Of a DNA stretch of 64,000 nt, positions 48,857 to 61,659 are shown in pieces. The first letter of the stretch is position 1; the number at the start of each line of letters is the position of its first letter. Location: the NCBI RefSeq assembly GCF_000699445.3, contig NC_067198.1, positions 34,624,536 to 34,688,535 on the forward strand, in the 5' to 3' direction. The translations under genes and the position numbers were made by a program. A model generated the notes under the pieces. The model ran no database searches, was not told the origin of the DNA, and saw only the letters and a program-made list of their open reading frames with translations. This DNA is from Schistosoma haematobium (taxonomy: Eukaryota > Platyhelminthes > Trematoda > Strigeidida > Schistosomatidae).

Positions 48857-50471
48857 TATTGATAATAAATCTAAAGAGTGAAATAATTTTTAGAGAAATT
48901 TATTAGTTGAGTCATTATTAAATAGCGATTGATTCCCTGTGATGTGTAAATCAACTGCCAGTATTTATTTTAACTGAGACAAAAGAAAAATCTTTGCTCA
49001 AATGTTATTGGGAGGACTTTTCTGCAAAGACTAAATTCGATTGATATCTAATCTCAAACCCTAACCAACCAATAGTTCTGAAGTCATCAACCTTGTTGAA
49101 TCAGTCGGTACAAAAATACGTAATTTAGAATAATCACACATGAATGAAAGCAAAGACAATTGAGGCAAACCTCTTCGTATTTGTAACAATAAGGTTACGG
49201 GATATCTTGAGATAGTATGCAGTTGATGACACGGAAATGAATGACATTGGGTAAATTGATTAACCGAAGTTTTAGAACAGTGACTGAAGGTAATAGCCCA
49301 GAGAATTCCTTATAGTTTCCAATTACAACAAGTACTGAATAGTGGTATTCAATAATGGAAAGGGACTACTGAACAATAAGCTCTTGGATTTAGATTTGTC
49401 AAAGAAATTATTTCGCAAAAAGTTATAGTTAAATATGATTATGGTGAATGGCCGCCATTTGGAATGACAACTGAATGTCCAGTGTGGAAGTTTACTGTCT
49501 TTAAAAATCACGGTTAAAGTATTATTAAAGATAGTGCCGAATTTCCTAATATTCTCGTCTACAAGTCCTCTAGTCAAGGAATGGTCACCATACCATACGG
49601 AACAGGCGAAATTTAATTATTTGATCTACTTACACATTAATGGTTCGGGTTATTGAAACTCTAGCAGTCACGTCTAAAAATTGAGGACGGGATAAAATTG
49701 TTATGCCATAAAATTTCGAGCCAACTTTAAAATGCAGTGTTGCAGTATTATGGCTAGTTCAAAGTGCGCAAAAAAATTTAAAATGACTTTCCTCAGACAC
49801 AGGCTTATACCAGGACATGGTAGCCTTCTTAGTAAGAGGGGTGAGGACATTCCTGTAGATATTTGTCCTGTAAGACACAGGAAGGGAACGAGCAGACATG
49901 CCCAAAATGTTTATCAGATTCGAAGTGAAAATACCCTGCTATGCATATGGTTTTCAAATAGCCTTAATATGGTGACTGGCTTTCTGAAGGACTCGCCTAT
50001 ATGAAGAGAAATACTTATGTGGGGTTGGGTCACTGCTTTTGCAGTAAGTACTGATATCTGAGGAATCGGAGCTTCTAAATGACTCATTAGGTAAGGTACT
50101 TTCCTACCGTACCGTTGGTACCTTAAGGTATCTTAAGGGTTTGCAAACTCAGGAGTTCATGCTGGAACTTAATATGATCGTTTAACAGATAATTTTATAT
50201 ATTGAAGAGAAGTAAAGTCACTATTTGTTTAAAATATTTTTAGCACAAAGTAAGCACATCAGGGACTCACTCAATCCAGCAGTGCAATCCGAAAACGCTA
50301 CCACTTTGACCTTGACGTAACGCACACTCATAAAACTAACGATTTTTTTCAAATCTGAGTATTGAGAACAAAAAGCCGAAAACTTGTTTTAGTCTATTTC
50401 TAGTAGGTTTCTGAGAGTCCTTTATATCAACGTGAGTCAGTTTTAGGACTAGACACCTGTGGCATGTTCAT
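48857..50471. other. upstream of DHODH; likely LTR of a Gypsy copy at the right end
   Basis: No gene is recognised. The right end (about 50.45-50.471 kb) is read as an LTR terminus ending TTCA, because a primer-binding-type TGGTGAGCC follows at 50472. The left border of that LTR cannot be placed. Confidence 0.4.
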
Positions 50472-52034
50472 TGGTGAGCCTAATTTGATCTGGTACACCA
50501 AAACGCAAACTGTGAATCTGTTCCGTTTTGGGATTCTATGTATCATTGCCTTATCTTAATTTTTTATACATTGTGATATTTTTTCGTGTTTTTGGACATA
50601 TATATTTTTCCCTCGTACATTCTCGTACTTCATATTTCATCATGACTGAACAGACTTAAGCTTAAAACATTGTCCCCACCTTCGTTCCAACTGATGCCCT
50701 TCTGGCCAGACAACATCGAAGCCTAGTTCTATTACTCAGAAGCTGACTTCTCCGAGCACGGCGTGATCGACACACGTGCACAATTCCTCACAGTAGTCAA
50801 AGCACTACCGCGCGAATTCAACAGGTACGTAACACCTAGCATGTTTACTAGTAATGTTTCTTAACCCTACGAAGCACAGAAACGATCTATCCTTAAATGC
50901 GGAGACCTAACCGGTCGACAGAGGTTAGACCAACTCCTTAATATCATTGACCTGCAACACGGTTCTGCGACAGACATGTTGCAAAGAATGAGAGAGTTTA
51001 TCGGCCATCGAACCTTCGATGATGGCCTATTCATACAACTTTTCTCATCCAAACTTCCTCAACAGGTGCAAGCCGTGCTGGTCTCGTTTCACAACAACGC
51101 CGTAGACGAGCTGGCTGCATCCGCCAACCGCACTTTAGAAATCACCAAATCTTCTAATACCGAGGTTTTTTCAGTCGAAGAAAAACCTCAAACGACCCAG
51201 AATGTTATAACAGAGTTATGTCATACACTTACACGTTACCTTAAGTTTCGTAACGACCGTAAACGTTTACGCGCTCCTCGGAGAAGCACTTCACGTAAGC
51301 GATCTATCTCTAGACCACGAGAGACGGATAAACACGACTGGTGCTGGTATCATAACCAGTATGGAAAGTCTTACAGAAATTGCAGAAAACACTTCCTTGA
51401 ACAGTTTCCAAGGAATCGACCTTCAGCTTCGAGAAAAAGACATTGGTCTTCAGCACGAGTTATCGTCAACAACCCTTAAACTGCGCACTAAACAGATAGG
51501 AACAGGTAAGGAAACCTCGCTTTGTGACACATCTACAGGTAGGGATCGCCCAATCGTGCCGAAACATTATCTACGCAACGTCTTCGATACGTTGCACAAA
51601 CTTTCTCATCCAGGTGTTCGTGCAACCATCAATCTTATAGCAGAACGGTTTTGCTGACCTGGCATGAATAAAGACGTGAGGGAGTGGGCACGCTCCTGTA
51701 TAATCTGCCAAAACTCTAACGTTATCAGACACAATAAATGTTCCTTAGGCTCATTTAAACTCTCGACGCTCGTCTCGACCATGTTCATTTGCTTTTCGTA
51801 AGACCTTTGCCAGATTTAAATGGATCTTCTTATCTCTTAACCTGCATAGACCGTTTCACTCGATGGCCAGAAGCAGTATCTATCAAGGACACCCCTGCTG
51901 AAACAGTGGCTCCCGCCTACGTCGAACGATGGGTAGCAAACTTCGGCTGCCCTGCAACTATCACTACAGACCGCGGACGTCAGTTCGAATCTGATCTTTT
52001 CCGTCGTCTGATCACACTTTTAGGAATCACGTCG
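50472..52034 (+). mobile_element. Gypsy (CsRn1-type) deletion derivative: gag joined to integrase
   Basis: A primer-binding-type TGGTGAGCC at 50472-50480 is followed by a gag reading from about 50.70 kb (WPDNIEA, stop, FYYSEADFSEHGVID, QFLTVVKALPREF) with two stops. An open stretch follows at 50976-51479, ending in the Cys/His box CWYHNQYGKSYRNCRKH (last Cys replaced by His). Protease, RT and RNase H are absent. From about 51.49 kb the reading is integrase: LSHPGVRATINL with a zinc-binding H/C region, LTCIDRFTRWPEA and TITTDRGRQFESD. It breaks off at about 52.03 kb in an inverted LTR end. Confidence 0.85.
50976..51479 (+). pseudogene. gag C-terminal part, Gypsy derivative
   Basis: A 167-residue frame: QRMREFIGHRTFDDGLFIQL, LPQQVQAVLVSF, an Arg/Ser-rich stretch and the CHCC-type box with C to H at the last position. 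It is not functional, because upstream stops cut the gag start. Confidence 0.8.
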
Positions 52035-52073
52035 GGCTCACCAATGAAGATGCCACAGGTGTTCAGAGTTTAA
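51789..52073 (+). pseudogene. integrase core fragment, Gypsy derivative
   Basis: Reads LFVRPLPDLNGSSYLLTCID, FTRWPEAVSIKDTPAET and ITTDRGRQFE, which include two acidic residues of the DDE triad. The last ~13 residues come from the inverted LTR junction, not integrase, and the Glu of the triad is lost. Confidence 0.75.
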
Positions 52074-52074
52074 C

Positions 52075-55000
52075 AACGCTTTAACCAATAACACCTTCTA
52101 ATATGAAGCGTACCCAACAAGTGAAAATTAAAAGACAGAAGCGAAGGGGTTCGAAGATATATTTGATATGTTATCAATATATCGAGAATCGTCTGATCTA
52201 ATCTGGCAAGCGATTGCAGGGGATTTTAGTCAGTATCACAGTTGGCGCGCTTCATGAAAGTTGCGTTGCGAATGTGCAACTGATGGTCAAGGATAGGTCC
52301 ATTGAAGGTGAGAGCTTCTAGAAACCGCAACCTTATGTCCATTAGGAATATCTAAGGCTTTAAGCATGGTGCACGATGAAGTCACCCGTTCCATATCTCA
52401 AGGGGGCTAAAAGAGGGAGCAAGTAAAAGGAAGGACGAGAGGCAGAGTGGCCAATATTCATGAAGGGATGTTTAAGGTATGATTACTCAGTCTAATTTTC
52501 TTTTATTAAGGTATTTGTTAAACAAGAGAATTTTAATAGGTTAAAGAAAATAAGTGTAAACAAGGTATGAGTGGACATACAACTGACAAAAGGAGGCGAT
52601 TCAGAAAGGAGCTGAGAGTATGGGATTATGTGTGGTTATAAAATATAGTTCTAAAAACAGTATTGTGATATACAATTGACTATCTTTCTTTTTTATCGAA
52701 GCTACTGGAGCCCTTTTCATCTTTTTTTGTATTATTATTTTTTTTTAGGTATCATAGGGTCTTGAGTAGGCTTCGTATATTATCGAATTGTCTACTCTGC
52801 CTTCAATCCCACTTTGTTTAACGCTCAAATAACATCCACGTATATTCCCATTTTGAGTGTGTTGAGAATTATACCAAATATTTTGAAGTCATTACATGTA
52901 TTTCTCGACCAACTGTTGCCGCCTTCTTTATGATTTATCTTTCAGCTTATCGATACCTGGGGATTGTTCATTTGGTAATCTCCCGCGCGCAATAATCCGA
53001 CTCTATTTGATATAGAACCAACGTCACCTTGATTCTGGTGGGGGAGTAGTATAGTGGTATTGGTTCTTCATCACATGATTCACGAGGCTAAAAAAATAAT
53101 CACTAGGAAGGTCGACATTCAATATGTAACACATGGAGTAGGTCGATAATCGTGAACTTAAGAACAATGAATCAAAATGGCACAGTTCAGTCATGAAGGC
53201 GTGGTCACTCTATGTAAAACCTATGACGTTTCGTATTAAATATATTACTCTCTACCCAGTCTAAACATGTTCTTCAGAAGTGTTGAACGTTATATCGTTG
53301 ATTCTCATAATGGGACGGGTTACTGTGTATAATTATGTGATCTCCGCGTAAGGTTTTATAGATTAGGCTTTTATATCATGATTTCATGAAAGACAAAGGT
53401 CTTTCAAAATGGCACAGCATACAGAAAACTCGCTAAGCCTAACTGCCACACTGTTATGTGCATACATTATTGAAGGCAAAAACGTGTAGGCATTTTGTTT
53501 CACTATCTAACAATACGACGCAATGGTACTAGTGAAGCAAATTTAAGGTTCAACAACAATCGACTAAAGGACCGAGTTTAATCATCTAGTGTATGTCAAA
53601 TTGGCCCAGCTCGGTGTGCACAAAGTATCAATTTCGGTTGGTAACGTTTCAGTCCAGAAGCTTGTGAAAAGGTCACTATCCGGTTCCAAAATATACATCC
53701 AGTATATTCCCAATCGAGCTAAGCACCCTACATAAATCAATACTGACAATATGAACGAGGTGCAAATAAGTGTTCAAAGCACTAGGCTACTTCAAAATTT
53801 TGAAAATTATGCTCCTTAGAGTTCAGCCGTTTAAAGGACGATAATAACCAACAACTTCACATAACGACGTGACAGGCATTGGAAGTGTCACAGATGGAGT
53901 ACAGTGGAAAAAATGTATTTATAAATAAAATTAACTATACTCGACTGATACGTTTCCGGCTGGTAAAGATATTTGACAAAAATCAACTATCGTAATAAGG
54001 GAAATATCCTTATCAGTTAAACAATAATACTTTAACCAGAGAAAAGGGATAGATAAGTTAAAATTACTACAGTAACAATTAAGTAAGAAGTACGATTGGT
54101 TAATAGTTGACAATAACAAACTTTTACAAAACAATCAGGGAACATGATTCCAAATTAACCAAATGGAATGGAGGCAATCAGTTCACAAATTATGAACCAC
54201 GGTACAGCAGTTCAACATGGAAACCGACACGAAAACGTTAAGTGAGTCGATATCAGGGAGTTAGTTAGGGTTAAGGATTGGTAAGCATCATAGTAATAAT
54301 AATTGGAAGCAGATTGAAAATGGAAACTAACGCTTGAAAACGCAAAAAACACTAGATGCAGCAATGTAGCAGTCATAATGAAAAACATACGTAGAGAGAC
54401 ATTCTATACATTCCCACAGAAATTTATCATAGCGGATTTTGCAAAGTGAGCTTAGATAAACTAAAATTCCGATTTTGGCAAGGGAGCTCTAAGATCAATG
54501 AAAATGAACAAGTACATTTGATAGTCTGGTTTATCAAGATGTCAAGAATAACAAATATCTTAGCTTGAAACATCTACATGACAGACCACTTGATTAGTTG
54601 ACTGGGCTTTCAGTAATGGAAACATATGGATTCAGTCCTTTATTATTCTCAACACTCCTACACAGCTCCATACCCAAATAAATAATTAACATTTTCTGTA
54701 CATACTTATCCATATAAACCATTTTTACCATGTTTCTGACAAAATATGATTATTAGTTTATCGGTACGAGTTCGAGATAAAACGACAAAAAATATACTTT
54801 TATCTATGCACTTTTATCCTACATGAACCTCTAATCGGTAACTTAATTGTAGAGATATGTAACAGTGTATGTGGTCTGCTTCGATGGACGAAATAAGCGC
54901 ATGATGGAGTCATTTATAATAGTCTGTATAATCATGTACAAAAACGTTCCTTTGATGAATTACTTACTAAAAAATCTATAAAAATCAAGGAGTTAGTCAC

Positions 55001-56485
55001 GAATCAGAAATTGTCAACAATGTATTAACGGTAACTGTGGGCGAGCCATAATAAAAACGAACAAACGACAATAGAAGCACTAGTAATGGAAACGATATGC
55101 ACAAAGAAAGAACAAGGAACCTGTTGTAGTGTAAACGTACACGGAGAGATTTTCTCTTATGTTCGCACAGGGACGTGCCCAAGCGGATTCTAGAAAATGT
55201 CAGTGACAGTGTTGAATAATGCATTTTAGTTCGTATTTTACCACCACGACCACTAAGCTCATGTTTGATATTCGTCATTAGTGGAAATGCTAGAAGGATT
55301 CGTAAGTCAGATGTGGTGGAGGAGCGGAAATTAATTTTACATGTATGAGAATAATCCGCATATTAAGGTTGTATTACGTCAACCTACGCTATACTACCAG
55401 CTTTTTCTAATAAAACGTGCTCATAACAAAGTAAGCTTATGCGTTCTGTTACCGCAAACAAGGGAAGGGCTATCACATAAAAAACTCATTCAATTTACCA
55501 TTCGTAACTAATATTGAGACTGGCTAAGATACATTATGTAGGAAATTTTAATAATAAAAGCTAGATATATTATTATGAGAAAGACTAGTTTGTAGTGTGA
55601 CGTCGAGTCGCGCTTGACTATGATCACCAGTATAGGAAGACTACGTGCTAGTTAACCGATAAGATCTCCTGAAGGTCAAACTTCAGAAAGCTACTGATGA
55701 CTGTAATCGAGATGTATTTGTTGGCGATCTCGTGGTATCGAAAGAATACCGAGTTCGTGCCAGGTTACAAGTGTGGTTACTGAGCATAATCGAATTCGTG
55801 CAAGGTCACAAGTAACGAAAGGAAGAATGTTTTTAGTAAGGCCAAACAAACAAGCAAAACTATCACTGGTACAATAAGTTATAATGATAATTATTTTCAT
55901 TACACAAATCGCGTTCTCTTAATAAAAGTAGGTAACAACAAGTTCAGCGATGAGTTCTCTTTTCGGCGAATTCATTTTCAAAGCTGTACAATCGCAAATA
56001 TATATGCTTACTTTTACAGGATGATGATAATACTGATAATAAACTTCTGTTATATATGGTGACAGTGAGGTTAAATAAACTGAGGTATTAAAAACATTTT
56101 AAAACAAGGAAAGTTCAATAATCGTTTGATTGTTAATGGCTTAAGTATTTATCAAAAATAGATAGGAAAATTAGCATTGGGAAAGAATGGCTCAGCATGA
56201 TAAGATAAAAAGCTGAAATTGAGATCAAATGTTATCAGAATGATCGCGAAAACAAAATGAACCAGTGGGGGTTAGAGGATTTAAGGGGTGAAACAGATGG
56301 CTGTAAATGAAGAAGAGTATGGAAAAGAGAAGAAAGGATGTTATAACACTATTATAATCTCCAGTCACAAGTCATGGCCGATTAAGCAAAGAACAGACGA
56401 CGTAGATAGTGTTTATTTGAACAACAGTGGTAACACGTATCTATTTTTATAACCTAACAATCATATCCGTTTTTAAAAAATGATA
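52075..56485. other. 4.4-kb stretch without a recognised gene
   Basis: AT-rich, with only short open frames that show no family signal. 52.04-52.4 kb may be LTR or 3' sequence of the broken Gypsy copy. 53.0-53.75 kb and 54.2-55.3 kb have moderate complexity and could be decayed mobile DNA, but I cannot name them. Confidence 0.45.
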
Positions 56486-56489
56486 CAGA

Positions 56490-57023
56490 TGTGGTGGACC
56501 AGACAATATATAAACGCAAAAGGTATCAACAAAGTTAATAACAATCAATAGTAATATTAATATATACAAGTTAAATGTTACAAATACAATAATAATTAAG
56601 GACGTTACTTAAATTGCCCAAACGTTGCGTGTTCTGATTAAGTCCAGTAATGTAAATCCACAATTATAAATGCTTGATGACTCTGAGCAGGTTGGTGAAC
56701 TCTCTAGCGATATAGTCCAACGTAGGATGTGATATATTCCGATTATAGTCTATAAATGTAGATAGTATTTGATTTAAACTTCCATTAACTCAATCACAAA
56801 TGAAGATAGAACTAGGAATGCGTGAGTAGTAATGTATTTGTTAACCAGCACGAATATGTCACGCTATGTAGTAGCTCAACGGAAAGTGTCTTCAAGGTCA
56901 ATGACTAAAACAACACGTACAGTCATTTAATGATGAATGTACATACAGTGAAAAATTGACAAAATAAATACAAATAATATCAAAAACTATTTACAAAATA
57001 AGCTTGTTAGAGTTATCTCCACA
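56490..57023 (-). repeat. 3' LTR of the Gypsy element
   Basis: 534 bp, base-for-base equal by eye to 61660-62193. It is preceded on its 5' side (minus sense) by the polypurine tract at 57024-57036. Confidence 0.95.
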
Positions 57024-57036
57024 TAGCTCCCCCCAG
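57024..57036 (-). other. polypurine tract
   Basis: CTGGGGGGAGCTA on the minus strand, directly before the 3' LTR; the expected plus-strand priming site. Confidence 0.75.
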
Positions 57037-57526
57037 AGTGTCCGGAGGTAACACTGGTTATAATAACAACAAAAATGTGAGAATATGATATGTATATAAA
57101 AAAAATAATATTTACAGTTATAACCAACAAAGATGTGGAGATGCGTATGATATGTATATTAGTGAGACATACCGTGTGTTATCGAGTGAAAAAAATAACA
57201 GTGATGTCACAGAATAACAAACACAAAAAAAAAGAATATACTGTCATTAAATGTCTTGTTTAGCTAACAATGATAATGTGTAAAACTGTTAATGACCCAC
57301 ACACACACAAACAAAATTGAACCGTTTATTTTTGTGTATAATGAATAAATAATTAAATAGAGTTTACCCGTTTATTATTGTAACAAAATTTTTTTTTGAA
57401 AAAGTGACAAAACGAATAATTGTGGGAAAATGTGATTAATCATATACACTGTTAAAAAAAATTTTTTAGATGGGATTGATAGTGTAGGTCCTCGATAATT
57501 GTTTGCTTTGATTGTTTTAGTTTTTT
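57037..57526 (-). other. element 3' non-coding region
   Basis: AT-rich sequence between the pol stop and the polypurine tract, with short CA and A runs. No env-like frame is present. Confidence 0.7.
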
Positions 57527-58102
57527 TTATATGGCAAAATGTACGTAACGCTTTGGTTTTTTTATAAGTCTCCCAGAACGTGTTAAACAAGAGGGTGTAG
57601 TGCTAAGTTTTTCCTCTTCCTCTTGTTTCTTAGCAATAGATGGGAGTGATTGTTTGTTCGCAGTATTGTCTTCTGTGTCATGAGGGACTTCGTAGGAAGC
57701 TGGTTTTATTCGGTCTATAGAAATTGTCTCATGGTTCCCATTTTTGTTGATAATGAAATATTTGTCAGTGCGTTTTATTACTTTATAAGGGCCTTCATAT
57801 GGTGGTGTCAGTGGCTTTTTCACCGCGTCTACTCGGACAAAAACAAATTTGCAAGTTTCTAAATGTTTATCGAGATGGACTCGGTTGTCGTATTCTCGAG
57901 GTGGTATTGCTCTGATGCTCTGCATCGTTTGTAGTAATCTGCTCACAAAACGAGAAGGGTCTCCTGGTGTTGTGGTTTCATTCTTGACCAGTTGTCCTGG
58001 TAACGTTAATGTCGTGCCATAGACTAGTTCAGCGGCCGTGCATCCGATGTCTTCCTTTACAGACGAGCGAATCCCAAGGAGAACGAGCGGTAAAGCATCG
58101 CT
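57527..58102 (-). pseudogene. pol: pol, integrase C-terminal part after the stop
   Basis: The same frame continues past the TGA: SDALPLVLLGIRSSVKEDIG, AELVYGTTLTLPGQ, then PPYEGPYKVIKR (GPY/F-type module) and a charged C-terminal tail (KKPKRYVHFAI). An ATG at 57946 is not a likely natural start. Confidence 0.85.
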
Positions 58103-59737
58103 TCATTTTGAAGGGTCCGGTTGTGCCATCAGAGAGCTTTTTAGTTGGCGATGGAATCTTTCAACCATGCCATTAGCTGCCGGATGATAAGCTGTCGTTT
58201 TAACATGATTTACTCCAAGAAGTTTAGTGAACTCGTTAAATAGAACGGATTGGAATTGGGGACCGCGATCTGTTGTGATTGTTAATGGTACGCCAAAGTT
58301 GGATATCCAGCGGTCGAGGAAAACTGAAGCCACTGTCTCTGCCGATGTGTCTTTAATGGGGCATGCTATGGCCCATCTTGTGAACCTATCTATTGCGGTG
58401 AGGATATGTGTGAAAGAGTTTGATGGTGGCAGAGGCCCAACTAAATCTAAATGCACGTGCTGGAAGCGTTTGTCAGGGATAGGGAACTTCCCAATTGGAC
58501 TGTAGGTGTGTTTTTGCGTCTTACTGCGTTGGCACTGGAGACAGTTACGTGTCCAACGTTTAACATCCGAGTTGATTTTAGGCCACACAAAACGTTCGGT
58601 AATGAGCTTTGTTGTTGCTCTGATGCCTGGATGTGAAAGACCATGCAAATGCTGGAATATTTTTCGTCGGCAAGCATGTGGGACAAACGGACGATTGTTG
58701 CCTGTTGAAGTGTCGCACATGATGAATTCGTCTGAAAGGGGAATAGGTACAGGTTTGAGGTCTAAGCTAGACTTTTCTTTGCAGACTTTTAATTCTGCAT
58801 CGTCTGCTTGTAATTTAGCCAAGGTTTCAAGGCTGATGTCATGATTGAGTACCATCGTATTGATATCCCTCCTAGATAGTGCGTCTGCAACAATGTTCGA
58901 GTGACCTTTGATAAACCTGATGTCTGTGGTAAATTGTGAGATATAATCAAGTTGTCTTGCTTCTCGTGGGGAGTGTTTGCCATACGATGTGCTAAAAGAA
59001 TGGCAAAGGGGTTTATGATCTGTCATAATGATGAAATCACGACCCTGTAGCAAAAAGTTGAAATGTTTTACTGCTAAATACATAGCTAAGAGTTCGCGTC
59101 CAAAAGTACTATAACGTTCTTGTGCTGGCGATAATCTCTTGGAGAAAAAGGCAATGGGGGTAATCGTGTTGTTCACCCGCTGTTGTAATACTGCCCCTAC
59201 GGCTTTTTGTGAAGCATCCGTGCATAGGATCAACAGTGTTGTGGGGTCAGTATTTAGGTGTTGGAGCATGGTAGCATTAGCAATCATGGATTTAGCTTTT
59301 TCAAATGCTACTTTGGCATCGGAAGGTAACTTGAATATTTGGTTCTTTTCTTTCTTGGTACCTGATTTATCGTTTTTCAGTAAATCTGTCAATGGCTGTA
59401 GTACATCGGCACAATTTGGTAGAAATCGTCGATAAAAATTACATGTTCCAAGAAAACGGCGTAGTGATTTTACTGAGGTTGGTTCTGGATAGCTGGAGAT
59501 GGCTTTGACTTTCTCTTCAAGTGGTTTAATTCCTTGGGAATCAATGTGGTGTCCCAGGAATTCCAGAGATGAGGCGCCAAATATACACTTCGAAGGGTTG
59601 ATTACAACACCATAACTTTTGAAACGTTCAAAAAGCGTGTGTAGGTGTTGAACATGTTCGTCAATGGAAGAACTAGCGATTAAAACATCGTCGATATAGA
59701 CAAATACGAAATCCAGACCTCTAGTTACTTCGTCCAT
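58103..59737 (-). pseudogene. pol: pol, RT second part, RNase H and integrase
   Basis: 544 residues: catalytic VYIDDVL at about 59.69 kb, [18 protein letters not shown], RNase H ([36 protein letters not shown]), and integrase zinc domain ([19 protein letters not shown]). The core ([36 protein letters not shown]) has all three DDE acids. A TGA at 58103-58105 interrupts the integrase C-terminal part, which stays open downstream in the same frame. Confidence 0.92.
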
Positions 59738-60792
59738 AAATCTCTGGAAGGTTTGAGCGGCGTTTTTAGTCCGAAAGGCATCCTCAAGAATTCAAACAAG
59801 CCAAAAGGTGTGATTACAGCTGTTTTCTCGATATCCTCAGGTGCCATCAGTATTTGATGGTATGCTCGGACTAGATCTAACTTTGAAAAAATCTGTTTTC
59901 CATGTAGATTTAAAGAAAAATCATGCAGGTGAGGGATCGGATACCGGTCTGGGATAGTCTGGTTATTCAATCGGCGATAATCTCCACATGGGCGCCAGTC
60001 TTGATCTTTCTTGGGAACCATATGCAGCGGCGAGGCCCAAGGACTGTTAGATTGTCTGATTATCCCAAGTTGCATCATATGTTCGAATTCTCTCTTAGCG
60101 AACTGCAACTTGTTTGGAGGGAGTCTTCTCGCCCTGGCGCGAATAGGTGGTCCTGTAGTAGTAATACTGTGTTGGACACGATGTGTGGAGCATTCGTTTT
60201 GGCAATCAGCTCTGGTTATACTTTCATAATTCGATAGGATATCGGTGAAAATTTTGTTTTCAGGTCTTAACATACGGACTCCATGAATTTCGTAACTGGA
60301 GATAGTTGTGCCACTGACCTGTAAGCTTGTGTTTTTGTCGATTAGTTTCTTTTTTGCCATATCTACAAGTAGGTTGTAAGCACCGAGAAAATCGGCCCCG
60401 ATAATGGGTTGTTTGATTTCAGCTACGATGAAAACCCATGTGAAACGTCTCCGGAGACCGAGATCTAAAATAAGTGATTGCTCGCCATAAGTTTTAATGA
60501 CTGTGTTATTGGCTGCGACTAGAGACAATTTAGTACTCTGAGGATGCCGTCGTTGAGAGAGCTGTAATGGGATAATGCTGATTTCGGCTCCTGTATCGAC
60601 CAAAAATCTGAGCCCGAAATTCGATCCCTGACATGAAATAGACGGCTCGGGTAGTGGCCAGAAACAGGCGCCGCCATCACTGTCTGGCCGGGTCGTTTCC
60701 CTGATTTTCTGTGTCAGACGCAGAAAATGTGCACGGTCGTGTACAACGCCGTGCTTTGGTGCCGTATTTTTGGTGGTACCAACAAACATCAA
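59725..60792 (-). pseudogene. pol: pol, protease and RT first part
   Basis: A 355-residue open stretch. Protease [13 protein letters not shown] has the catalytic Asp at about residue 66. RT follows with [53 protein letters not shown] and [11 protein letters not shown]. The frame is lost at an A run (plus-strand T run 59763-59767), from where the rest of RT continues in another register in the next segment. Confidence 0.9.
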
Positions 60793-61576
60793 ATGTTCGC
60801 TTCGGTGACCGAGATCGTTGTCTAGAAAAAGATCTTCGTCTGGAGGGGGATCTCGATTGTCTAGCTTGGATGGTTTCTATGGTCGATTGCAGTGACGCCA
60901 GCTGGCTCGTTAATTGTGTTAACTGCTTTTGAAAGGAGGCTAAACAGCTAATATCTGTTGGTCCAGGTGGTTGCAATGAGTTCACACAGTGATTGTCGTG
61001 GTATACTTCCATCATTTTATCTGCCATGTCGGCTAAGTCATCAAGTGCGACGGATTTCCCTGAAACACTGAGAATTTGTCGAACGCTGTGTGGTAATCTT
61101 TGAAACCACATTTGCTTTAGGAGGGCTTCGTCTAGCTTGTATGGACCGGCGAGTTGTTTCATGTGGCGGAGAAGTTGCGAGGGTCTTTTATCACCCAAGT
61201 CACAAGATGTTAAAAACTGTTGTAGCCTTTTCTCATCTGAGACCGTGGTGCGTTGAATAACTGCTGCTTTTATCTTATCATATGGTTCAGATTCTGGCAC
61301 GTGATCGATTAAATCACCAACTTCAGCGGCAATCTCGATAGGAAGTGCGCCGACTACGTATGCATACTTTGATGCCTGAGATCTTATGCCTCTAGCCATG
61401 AATAAAGCTTCAATTTGAGCAAACCAGACTCTGGGATTATTAGCTCCATAAGTTGGGAGTCTGAATTCTGAGATAGAATTAACTGGACTAAAATTATTTT
61501 CGGGAGAGTTCGACAATGAGACAAAAGTTGTTACTGGAGGCGAATCCATATCAATGAGTTTAGTGGGAGAGGACAT
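60677..61576 (-). CDS. gag: Gag with CHCC box
   Basis: A 299-residue frame starting [14 protein letters not shown] at 61576; longer upstream reading enters the LTR. Capsid-like middle: [53 protein letters not shown]. An Arg/Ser-rich stretch is followed by [18 protein letters not shown] at residues 265-282 (C-x2-H-x9-C-x3-C), the box typical of the CsRn1 clade. It is intact. It overlaps the next frame by about 115 nt in the +1 (or -2) register, so pol would need frameshifting. Confidence 0.9.
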   Translation of the reverse strand: MSSPTKLIDMDSPPVTTFVSLSNSPENNFSPVNSISEFRLPTYGANNPRVWFAQIEALFMARGIRSQASKYAYVVGALPIEIAAEVGDLIDHVPESEPYDKIKAAVIQRTTVSDEKRLQQFLTSCDLGDKRPSQLLRHMKQLAGPYKLDEALLKQMWFQRLPHSVRQILSVSGKSVALDDLADMADKMMEVYHDNHCVNSLQPPGPTDISCLASFQKQLTQLTSQLASLQSTIETIQARQSRSPSRRRSFSRQRSRSPKRTFDVCWYHQKYGTKARRCTRPCTFSASDTENQGNDPARQ

Positions 61577-61635
61577 TACGAGAAAAAAATAAGCCAGTAA
61601 ATTGTATGAAATGAAAAACAAAATAACCGTTAGGA

Positions 61636-61653
61636 TAAACACGAGGCTCACCA
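61636..61653 (-). other. primer-binding site
   Basis: Six bases inside the 5' LTR edge, the minus strand reads TGGTGAGCCTCGTG. The TGG matches the CCA end of a tRNA; which tRNA I cannot say. The first nine bases recur next to the Gypsy derivative at 50472. Confidence 0.7.
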
Positions 61654-61659
61654 AATAAT

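Noticed and set aside
58227..60932. Plus-strand open frames across the Gypsy pol and gag
   Set aside because: They are antisense shadows of the retrotransposon genes.
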